This document shows positions 50,225 through 59,341 of a DNA stretch of 64,000 nt, in pieces; the first letter of the stretch is position 1; the number at the start of each line of letters is the position of its first letter. The position numbers and the translations under genes are program-made. The notes beneath the pieces were generated by a model. The model ran no database searches. It worked only from the letters and a program-made list of their open reading frames with translations, and was not told where the DNA came from. Origin of the DNA: Ceratothoa steindachneri (Eukaryota > Arthropoda > Malacostraca > Isopoda > Cymothoidae); assembly GCA_963969495.1 (NCBI GenBank), contig OZ018328.1, forward strand, positions 132,094,468 to 132,158,467, read 5' to 3'.

Positions 50225-50840
50225 TCTGCTTCCGTGAATGATGACCCTACAAGAGTCTGCAACCACCTGCTACCAGCTACCAAGACGGCTAGCGTTCTTT
50301 AGCCATACAACCGCTCACTCTCAGAGCACGGCATTCATCACAGATGGCTCCCGCTCCCTCCATACCACGTCCGTTGGCATCGTAGTTGAGATAACGCCTC
50401 GTTACTCCTTTTCCATCAGCTTTCATCCCGGCTACATACATAGTCCCTTCCACCACATTCGTTTTATTCACATATTCCCGAAGTGCGATCTCTTCCCTCA
50501 CTATTCTCACCCCCACTTTCTGATTCGTGAGATCCGACAGCCCTTACCCGAGCTTTCGGTCTCTTTCGATAAAGCTGAAACCTTCTTCTGAGTGGCCTCC
50601 CAGTTTTTCGTAACTAAAGGAAACAAAAGAGTCTATTTTGATCCTTAAATTTGCTTTTGTAGGTAGGGCACTGAATTTCTAAATTTTCACATATAGAAAA
50701 TAATGCTAGGATATTATTAATTTCGGAAAAATTGGAGAATATATAAAAGGATGTAGATCTTAATTTTTTTTTAAAGCATGGTAGACAATTGTAAATCTTA
50801 TTTAATGAGAAATTTCTAATTTTTAGTAGAATCTTATGAC
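50225..50840. other. No recognisable gene
   Basis: A 117-codon plus-strand frame at 50238-50591 lacks any recognisable motif. The remainder is AT-rich. Confidence 0.45.
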
Positions 50841-50847
50841 GATTTAA

Positions 50848-50920
50848 GAATGTTCCAGAACTTATCAAAACGCACCTGTGAAAACGTTTAGAGCCTTTTG
50901 GAATATTACTTCATAAATAT
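50848..50920 (+). promoter_or_regulatory. Heat-shock-element-like motif and TATA-like box upstream of family Z copy A
   Basis: GAATGTTCCAGAA (50848-50860) is a perfect GAAnnTTCnnGAA array, the binding pattern of heat shock factor trimers. A TATA-like CATAAATAT follows at 50912-50920, and the inferred start codon is at 50990, about 70 bp further on. The same order and similar spacing occur upstream of the copy at 56.8-58.5 kb. Binding is not shown by sequence alone. Confidence 0.5.
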
Positions 50921-50989
50921 TGATACAGGGATTCATAGATCCGTTATCATTTCAGCTCTAGCTACCATAGTGTATACATCAGAATATAA

Positions 50990-52750
50990 ATGGTATCAAG
51001 AGGCTGCAATCATTCTCCAGGTGCATTTTGTTATATTTGCAGAGAGTTCAACAAAAGAAGAGCAAAAATATTAGACATGACAGAATCTATGAGAATATGT
51101 GAAGCTTACAAAGCATACTTTGGCATGACAGTTGGGGACCAAGACAATCATGGGCAGCTCATTTTGTTTGTCAATATTGCAAGAAAACTTTGAGAGGGAA
51201 AAAAATGTTTGTTGTAAAGAATAAAATATTAATTGTCACAAGTATTTAAGCTTTTATGTTTGTTTGTAAACCAAAAGAGTAATAAAATATATATTTTACT
51301 TTTAAAGGATGGTAAAGAAGAGAAAGAAGAGGCATGAGGTTTGCCATTCCTAGGATTTGCCGTGAACCTCCTGACCACTCAAGCAACTGCTACTTCTTCA
51401 TGGTAGACTCTTCGAAACGTCGAAGTGGATAAAATGCACCTGCTATTTCCTATCCCGATCTTCTATTGCACCAGTACCACACAGTGGTGATCTTTCTGTA
51501 CCTACCACTTTAGAAAGGAATAAGCTATTTTCAGAAGAAAAAAAATTTCACAAGCTGAAATGATTGATCAGTGAAGATGTAAAGTACAGTGTCAGAGATG
51601 TGACTGTTGAGAGGAATCCATACTATCCAAGCCAAAGAGACTTCAGTGACCTTGTCAGAGACCTTGTCAAAATCAAATGCTGAGCTTCAGATTTACAGGC
51701 TTAAAGAGTAGGATTTGCTGGGTGAAGATTTGCAGGTGACAAGCCAAAGGAAACGTCATAAGCATTTCTAGAAATTCTTTACTTATCAAGCTGAACTATG
51801 CTATCGCAATTCTGTGTCTGTTTTTTATGCAATTGGAATTACATGTAATTCATATGAGTGGAGGCTTTTAATTGACAGCTCCTGAAGAAGCTTTAAAGCT
51901 GAACTTCTCCATAATTGGAATAAGCTTCCATCACCTCCCTTGGCTCATTCACTATATCTCAAGGAAGACTACAACAGTGTTACGCTCTTGTCACAAGCTT
52001 CGAATCATAAGGAGTATGGCTGGTAGTTGGAAGTGATTGGAGAGTTAAAAATGGTAGCATTTATGATGGGCCTCCAGGGAGATTTTACCAAGTTTTCATG
52101 TCATCTCTGTCTTTGGACAGTACGGATACCACAACACATTACCACAAGGAGCCTGGCAACAAAGGACCTAATTCTCTATATGAGGGTATAATGTCAAACA
52201 TGCTGTTGTTTCCTCCATTTTATTTAAAATTAGGTCTCATGAACCAGTTCGTTAGAGCTCTAAACAAAGAGTCTGAAGCTTTCAAATACCCTTCAAATTT
52301 TCTTTCTCAATTTTTCTGAGGCAAAGGTGAAAGCGGGTATCTTTTTGAATAACAAATCAGCAAATCATAGATAATTGTTCGGAATTTCCTGAAAAACTTA
52401 CTGAAAATGGAAAAAAGAATCCTGGAAGGTTTTTTCGCTGTGTCAGAGCTTTTTGACCAACCATAAGGCTGACATTTATGTGGAACTGGTTGAGAACCTA
52501 GTGAAAAGCTATGGTGAATTGGGCTGCAGAATGTCCCTGAAGGCGCAGCACATCCTTGATGCGGATCTTGAAAAGTTCAAGGAGAATATGTGAGCAGAAA
52601 CAGGAGGAGCAGGAGGAGCGATCTATCAAGATATACTGAACTTTGAACATAGATACCAAGGAGTATACAAAGACAATCATGATGGGAGAATATATTTGGG
52701 TGGCTTGTACGGGAAAGTTATTTCAAATTACAAACTGAAATGGAGTAAAT
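50990..52750 (+). pseudogene. Family Z copy A, nearly full length, decayed
   Basis: Exon 1 (50990-51210): MVSRGCNHSPGAFCYICREF, a linker, AYKAYFGMTVGDQDN, then frame-shifted AAHFVCQYCKKTLRG, giving two CxxC pairs. Exon 2 starts at 51308 after TTTAAAG: MRFAIPRICREPPDHSSNCY, FFMVDSSKRRSG, APAISYPDL, NPYYPSQRDFSDLVRDL (51625-51675), then in shifting frames ITCNSYEWRLLIDSS, PPLAHSLYLKEDYNSVTLL, YGW..EVIGELKMVAFMMGLQG, KFSCHLCLW, LLFPPFYLKLGLMNQFVRAL (52204-52265), and YVELVENLVKSYGELGCRMS, ILNFEHRYQGVYKDN at the 3' end. Block order is identical to copy B on the other strand. Many frameshifts and stops. Biochemical role unknown; the repeated occurrence suggests a mobile or cargo gene. Confidence 0.8.
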
Positions 52751-53091
52751 CTCTTCACCTCTATCTTTTTTTAATTGTTTTTATATATTTTCTAAGGGTA
52801 AGTTTCAATAAAGTTTATAAATTTAACTCTTTGCTTTTGTTTTTAGCCCTACAATGGATGAGGAAAACAAAAGTTGCCTATTTTTTCTTTCAATTTCATC
52901 ATGCAGGCCACAAAAACAAAGTTTAAAACAAATAATAGCTATTTTTTATTGTTTTACAATTTAAGGCCAGGAACAAAAATTGTGTTATATAGTGATCTTT
53001 TTCCTTTCTCACTCTCCTTGTCCCCGTCTCCCTTTCTTTCCCTTAATTCCTGCCATCTTCGCTGAGTCGGATGTCTCATTAAATAAATGCG

Positions 53092-53092
<1 letters not shown>

Positions 53093-53138
<46 letters not shown>
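53093..53138. repeat. (TA)n microsatellite, left part of a tract split by a mariner
   Basis: Pure TA repeat that continues at 54445-54480 on the other side of the mariner. Confidence 0.95.
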
Positions 53139-53142
<4 letters not shown>

Positions 53143-54441
53143 GATCTTTCAATAAGGTCGCTCGATTTTTAGATTTTTAAATGTAAATAAAACAAGTTGT
53201 GTGTGATATATGCACTCAGTTTATTTTAAATCGGAAAGTACATTTTATGGCATTAAAAGTGGAATATGACGTAGTTCAAATGTTCGCCGCGGCTTCGCTT
53301 GGTGGAACGTATTCGGGAGGCCCAATTTTCGATGACTTTGTCGCATAAATCTGACTGAATTTGCTGGATAGTGTTCGTTATGTTGACTTTGAGGAGATCA
53401 ACTGTTTGCGGATTATTTGAATAGAACTGCGATTTAAGGTAGCCTCAAAGAAAGTAGTCTAATGGCGTTAAATTGCATGATCTCGGTGGTCAGTTGACGT
53501 CGCCGCCGCGCGAGATGAATCTGGCCTGAAATCGCTGGTGCAAAATGTCTATCGTGGCGTGCTCAGTGTGGCACGTAGCGCCGTCCTGTTGGAACCACAT
53601 GTCGTCAGTATCCATATCAGACATATAATCCAGTTGAGGCTACAAGAAATTGCTCATTATCGATCTGTAGGTCTCGCCGTTGACGATTATGGCAATCCCA
53701 TCTTCGTTCTCAAAAAAATAGGGACCGATGATTCCGTTAGACTAAAATCCGCACCAAACAGTGACTTTGTTGGGATGCAATTGGTGCTGGTGTATCTTAT
53801 GTGGATTGTTTTCGTCCCAAATCTGACAATTTTGCTTGTTCACAAATCCATTCATCCAAAAATGAGCCTCGTCGCTGAAGATGATTTTTTGGGGAAAATT
53901 TGGGGCAACTTCCAACTACTCTAGAGCCCAATCAGCGAACACACGGCGTTGTCTATGGTCGTTTACCTTAGGTTTCTGGGTAAGTTAGTTTTGTACGGGT
54001 GCAGACCCAAGTCTTTACGTACAATTCGCCAAACTGAAGTCGCAGAAAGGTCAAGTTCTTGTGAACGACGAGGAATTGACTGCCTCGGATTTTCACCGTA
54101 CACTCTCATTTACGGCAGCGATTTTCTCCGCAGACCTTGCGTTTCGGCGACGTACGGGTGTTGTCTGATTGTTAATCGATCCTTTTGCCTCAAATTTGGC
54201 CACCAAGCGTTGAACAGTGGACTCGGCACGACGATTGTGGCGAGGATAGAAATCACGTAATGCGCGGAACGTTTGTTGAACGGAGCACTGATTTTGATAA
54301 TAACATTTGATGATTTGCACACGCTGTTCAACGCTATAACCTTTCATCGTGACTTGCTAAGTACTACTGAATAGTTCACAGTGAGGTTGCCAATATGGCC
54401 ACTATCGCCTGACAAAGCTCGAGCGTCTTTGTTGAAAGACC

Positions 54442-54444
<3 letters not shown>
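53139..54444 (-). mobile_element. Near full-length mariner inserted in a (TA)n tract
   Basis: Terminal inverted repeats: left AAAGGATCTTTCAATAAGGT, right (inward) AAAGGGTCTTTCAACAAAGA, extending through CGCTCGA. Both ends abut TA repeats, so the exact duplicated TA cannot be told apart from the tract. Length about 1.3 kb is normal for an intact mariner, and a transposase reading frame occupies the minus strand. Confidence 0.9.
53253..54347 (-). pseudogene. Mariner transposase, near complete but inactivated
   Basis: Minus strand from ATG at 54347: MKGYSVEQRVQIIKCYYQNQ, QQTFRALRDFYPRHNR (helix-turn-helix), VQRLVAKFEAKGSI, TTPVRRRNARSAEKIA. After frameshifts: RRRVFADWALE, KIIFSDEAHFWMNGFVNKQN (first catalytic Asp kept), NKVTVWCGF, GIIGPYFFENEDG, WFQQDGATCH (second Asp kept). 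The C-terminus is a single frame: GGDVN, stop, PPRSCNLTPLDYFL, stop, GYLKSQFYSNNPQTVDLLKV...NYVIFHF, TAA at 53253-53255. Both internal stops are TGA at expected Trp positions. In the third catalytic block the expected Asp (SCDLTPLD) is Asn (AAT), so even without the stops the triad is broken. Confidence 0.9.

Positions 54445-54480
<36 letters not shown>
54445..54480. repeat. (TA)n microsatellite, right part of the split tract
   Basis: Pure TA repeat directly adjoining the mariner's right terminus. Confidence 0.95.
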
Positions 54481-54484
<4 letters not shown>

Positions 54485-54816
54485 TGATTTATTTTTCAGT
54501 AATGAACGCGTTCTCTCGAACCAAATGAACGAAAAAATATAAATGGGGTCGAATTATCAATTTTGGATTAAAATTTTACGATTATTGATTCGAAGCATTT
54601 TTTTTTCTTTTTCAAATCGAATTTTATGCAAGGATTTGTCTCATTTCCTTATTATCTCTCCCTATCCTCTCGTATTTCGTATTTTTCACGACTATCTTGA
54701 TTTTATTTTATTCTTCTACCTCTTAATTCTCGCCTTACTGTAGATGGATGAGGAAATGTTAATACTCTCTTTTTATTTTCCTCCTCCACCTCGTTCACTG
54801 AACTAGTTCAGTTTAT

Positions 54817-54818
54817 CC

Positions 54819-54863
<45 letters not shown>

Positions 54864-54870
54864 TCTCTCT
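54817..54870. repeat. (CT)n-(CA)n-(CT)n microsatellite
   Basis: CTCTCTCTCTCTCT then about 28 bp of CA repeat, then CTCTCTCT. Confidence 0.95.
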
Positions 54871-54874
54871 TTTT

Positions 54875-56770
54875 CGCATACACACACATTTTTCTGCCTT
54901 CTATTTTCTTAATACAATAACGGAATCCCGATGGTGGATTTACGAAAGGAATCTATGCCTGAGTGTATGCATTGATGTATGCGTATACGAAGGGTGACAA
55001 TCAGAAAATCTTCTTCACATTTATCACTCGTTCAATTCCGTCACGTTTCGCCTCAAAATTATTCTTGTCGACGAAGTTGGTGGAGGAAATTAGGTGGAAA
55101 CGCGTGCGACGAGCGGCTCTCGCAGGAGTCGAGTCTCTAGGCGCATCCTACTAAAGAGAGGCTAAGAACAGGGGTTCAGCAACGGGGGCGGACATCGAGA
55201 ATACAAGGATAAAAGGCTCTCTTAGGGGCAGCGTGGGTAGAGCGAAAGGGGAGGATTGTAAGCTTGTTTCGAATTGAGTATTTTAAGCTCAGCCATACCC
55301 GAGAGGATGACGCTTCCCGTCCACTGATCTCAGCTACACGGAGTCAGTGGTGTGTATCTCATCACCGTTCTGACGGTTCTTTCTTTTTCGACGGGCCCTT
55401 TTTTTCTTTACTCCTTTAAGGGACCCGCACATCTTCTCTTAGGGACCTGTGGACTTACCCAGGGAGCGTGGGGTCCTTCCTAGTGGCCTCCCACCTCGCA
55501 GAAGGGAGATAGGGTGATGGGCAGCTATTTTCTTCGCCCTTGGAAAATTTTAAATGCGCCCCACCTAGTCAAAATCACATGATTTTTTAAAGTGGGGCTC
55601 TCTCCTGTGTTGATAGACTTACCTATTATTCCTAACAGCGAGGGATTTAAGTTGATGCGTTAGCTCTGGTTCGTGTGGACAGGCCTAAGTGAAGAGAGAA
55701 GCAATTGAAGTTCAAGAGAGAGAAGCCTAAAATAAAGTTTAAAATGTGACTAATGAGAAAGAAACCGATTCTGCAAAACCGAAAATACCTTAATCCAATC
55801 AGACTGCACATTTAATAGTTCCAATAGCAAATAGATAGGCACATAAGCATAACACATACCAGAGTTACTCACACTTTAGAAACCTAAGGGCCACTTTTCT
55901 TCACTATTATCTCTCGCGAATACCAAAAAGTTCAGAGACGTCGAATGGAGAGCGTTCAAAGATAGATAGGGATAGTTTGTCAGTAATCAAGATAAACATA
56001 TTTAACTATGAAAATATACAAGTTGATATTTAACATAAAAAATATAGAAAGTGAATTACATACTTTCCTACACTGACAGTCAAATAAATCCTTAGTTATT
56101 GCTGTCTTTTTTAGCTCTTTTTGTTATTTCTTTCCCATTTTGTCTCCATTTTTATACACAATAAGCATATTTGCCTCGGTTTACGAGCGCTGCAATGACC
56201 GGTCTTTCAATTCCCCTCATTTTTATTGTTGTTAATCCACTTCACGATCATTTTTGGCGGTAATTTAGATAAAATTCATGAACGATGTCCTTAAAGGAAG
56301 TGGATCAAAATGGCGCTTGAGACCTCCCTCTGTTCTTTGCCCCAGAGCCCTTTAAGGTTTTCCCTTTTTCCTAGCATTTTCCCCATATGTGGTGCTGTAA
56401 CGTAATTATGCAAATCCCTACCTCGCTTTTAGGTTCCCTGGAGTAGCCACTAAGTCCAGCGCTTTCCGGAATACCAAGAGGGCAGCGGAGAAAAGACTTT
56501 TCAACATCTTAATTTAAGCCTGTTTCTCTTCATTCCTTAAACTGCCAAAAGGGAGAGGTTTTGTTCTGGTTTGACTTTTAAAGAGGTCTGGCATCAACGA
56601 GAAATGGCATTCAAAGCAGATCTTTATTTCTCGATTGGAAATATATATGAAATTTCCCTATTCCCTCTGAAAGGAAGTGGCGAATTTGAACTTTCATTTG
56701 CATAAAGTAGAAACAAAACGACGATACAAAAATGGCATTTATTTATTCTAGAATTACATAAGTGATACAA
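54875..56770. other. No recognisable gene; GC-richer block at 55.05-55.55 kb
   Basis: The stretch 55050-55560 is clearly richer in G/C than its surroundings (for example GCGTGCGACGAGCGGCTCTC at 55101-55120), with a 63-codon frame ending at 55154, but no family is recognisable. The rest is AT-rich. Confidence 0.45.
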
Positions 56771-56778
56771 TTAAAATA

Positions 56779-58488
56779 TTAGAAATGAGTAGGTTTCCGT
56801 GATCTAAGCTTATACTGTAAATTACTTTCATGTATCATCCCCCAAATATAGTTTCCCATCACATTTTCATTATACGATCTTTGATAGCGGCGTTCAAAGT
56901 CCAGTAGATCCTGATGAAGGCGCTCGCCATGCTCCTCAGAGTACACTCCCATGGTCTCCTTAAATTTATCAAGATGAACGTCAAGAATATGGACTTTCAG
57001 AGACATCCTGCAACCCATCTTGCCCTAGTTTCTCACCAAGTTCTCAACAAGCTCTACATAGTTTTCGGCTTTGTGATTACCTAGGAAGCGCAGAACCACT
57101 GCGATAAAGCTGCCCCGTGATGTATTTTCCGTCCTAGTGAGCTTCTCGGGAAACTCCTTGCGCTCCATGATCTTTTTTATTTGGAACCAACGAAGACTCC
57201 TGCTTCCACCTTTGCTGCAGATAGCTTAGGAAAGAAATCTTGGAGATACTTGAAAGCTACAGACTCCTTATATAAAGCCCTGACGAGTTGTTTATTAAGG
57301 CCCAATTTTAAGTGCAGAGGAGGAAACAGTGCTTTTAGGGGGTCCAACAAAGGCTCCCATTTGACGTTGTTTCTCCCCACACTAAACTAGGTCCGTTGTG
57401 GCCAATCCCGTGGATGGTAATGTGCCACGGTTTCCCTGCTGTCCCAAAGGCAAAGATAACAAGGAAACTTGGTAAAGCCATTTTGAGTTTTCCGATAACC
57501 TTCCAAACCTACTCTTCATATTTCAATGCATTGAGCAAGATCTTAACACTGATGTATTCCTCTTTGAGCTGGACTGAGTGATCAAGGGGAAGAGATTGAT
57601 ACATGTTCCCGTTATGAAACAACACTGATTTGAGGCTCCTGGACGATTTGTCAATGAAGAGGCGCCACTCGTTGTGGTTACAGGATATTCAGATTGCCTC
57701 AAAAATACCAGTCAATTTGTGACAAAAGCAAAGCTCATCTTGACGTGTAAAAAGCTTGAAAAACACTGGTGATGCTTTCTCTGGCTGGATATTTTTACAG
57801 TCATCTAACAAATCCAACTGCTTGAGTCTAGAATTTAAAAGCTCGGCATTGGCTTTGTGAGACCAAGATCTCTGATAAGGTCGTTCAGATCCCTTTGATT
57901 GGGGTAGTATGGTTTTTTCTTCTCAGTTGCACCTCTGTAATCTGGATCAATGATTTCATCCTCTTCTGAACTGCTTTTCCTTTCTAAAAACTGATGTCCT
58001 CTTTTGGGGGGAGTGAGTACGGGGAGCTCATAACTGTGTGGTTCTGGCGCAATAAATGACTGAAGGTCTGGATAAATGATAACAGGCGCATTTTTGCCTA
58101 CTCGACGTTTGGAAGGGTTCCCCATGCAGAAGAAACAATTGATTGAGTGGTCAGTTGGTTCCCTCCAAATTCGCGGGATTGTGTAATTCTTAGCTCTCTT
58201 TTATCCTCTGTACCATCCTGTAAAAAAAAACAAAATGAAAACAAAATTATACATATACAAATACTATTCACTTAGTGTTATTAGAAATGTTAATACATAT
58301 ATATTACCTTCGAGGGGTCTTTTGCAGAGCTCGCAGGTAAAATGAGATGCCCAAGGCTTGTCTTGATCTCCTACTGGCATGCTAAATTATGCCTTGTAAG
58401 CCTCACATATTTTCGCTCTTGTCTTAATAAATTCGCCGCACACATAGCAAAATGCATCTGTCGGATGCTTACAATCTCTTGATGATAT
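56779..58488 (-). pseudogene. Family Z copy B, best-preserved copy, two exons
   Basis: Exon 1 (58308-58488): SSRDCKHPTDAFCYVCGEFI, ICEAYKA, stop, FSMPVGDQDKPWASHFTCEL, CKRPLEG. Intron 58218-58307 (donor GTAATA, acceptor TTTACAG). Exon 2: GWYRG, stop, KRAKNYTIPRIWREPTDH, CFFCMGNPSKRRVGKNAPVI, an acidic Ser/Glu linker (SSSEEDEIIDPD), YYPNQRDLNDLIRDLGLTK, then frame-shifted EASPVFFKLFTRQDELCFC, EWRLFIDKSSRSLKSVLFHN, LPLDHSVQLKEEYISVKILL, LHLKLGLNKQLVRALYKESV (57258-57317), FFPKLSAAKVEAGVFVGSK, and the clean C-terminus MGCRMSLKVHILDVHLDKFK...SEEHGERLHQDLLDFERRYQ, stop at 56779. The first CxxC/CxxC pairs suggest zinc binding. The start codon aligned with copy A's ATG is ATA here. Four or more lesions. 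Role unknown. Confidence 0.82.
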
Positions 58489-58575
58489 GTGTGACAAATT
58501 CTTCTATCAATGACGAGTGGCGATGTCTGCGCTGTAACGACTAGTTAAACTGATCTGTTGAGTAGACATTCTTTG

Positions 58576-58652
58576 TATTTATACAGTCCTCTACTTTGCC
58601 AGAATGTTCTAGAAATTCTTCAAACAAATAAAAAAAAATGAAAGTTCTAGAA
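58576..58652 (-). promoter_or_regulatory. Two heat-shock-element-like motifs and a TATA box upstream of family Z copy B
   Basis: On the minus strand: TTCTAGAACTTTC (58640-58652) and TTCTAGAACATTC (58602-58614), each a perfect TTCnnGAAnnTTC, then TATAAATA at 58576-58583. The TATA box lies 18 bp after the nearer motif and about 88 bp before the start-codon position, a layout typical of arthropod hsp promoters. An ATG at 58567-58569 lies too close to the TATA box to be transcribed and opens a short unrelated frame. Confidence 0.55.
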
Positions 58653-58659
58653 AGCTCTA

Positions 58660-59330
58660 CAGTTTATTTTTAATCAAATTAGTGCTGAATCTATATAGAA
58701 TGTAGGAGAACTGCCATTGCTGTCCAGGTCGCAAAAAAACAAAATATAAGGGAAATAATAGCTATTACTACTGTATTACTGTTTCTATAACTTTTTAAAT
58801 ACAGTATATCATGTTTTTTTATAATTGCAAAAAAACATAACCCTTGAAACTTTTTATATATTTTTACTATTGGCATCAAAATAATGGTATTTACCATAAA
58901 TGGGCTAATTTAAAAGTTCAATGTCATAGCCAAAAAAGGAAAGTTTTTCGGATTAAAATTGACATTTTATTATTTAATAGAGCCACAAACTATTGGGAAA
59001 TAACACTTTTAACCGAAGGACAAGACAAAAGTTAAATTTTGTTACACAGTATTATCCGCTAATCCTACTCCTGTTGTCATTTTATTATACTGTTTTATCG
59101 TCTCTCACACTTTTAAATAGTTATAACGTTACTAATTTTAACCGATTTAGATATAATCTTTATACATTATGCATTAATATAAATATTTTCCCCCTGATTT
59201 TACACCAGTGAAACGAGCAGCTTTTACCATGAATGCAATTCGTTATACTACATATTCATATAATTTCGGAGACCAATCAGTACATATAGTTACAAGATTC
59301 TAATTGTGTAAAGACTTTATAGCCAGAACA
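58660..59330. other. AT-rich DNA, no recognisable gene
   Basis: Low-complexity sequence between copy B's promoter and the LINE. Nothing else seen. Confidence 0.5.
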
Positions 59331-59341
59331 AAGGAGATTGA

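Noticed and set aside
33241..54347. TGA read as tryptophan (code reassignment)
   Set aside because: The same elements carry TAA stops and frameshifts, so decay explains the TGA codons better than a variant code.
58510..58569. ATG at 58569 as the start of family Z copy B
   Set aside because: It lies only a few bases after the TATA box, gives a 20-codon frame ending in TGA TAG, and does not align with copy A's start.
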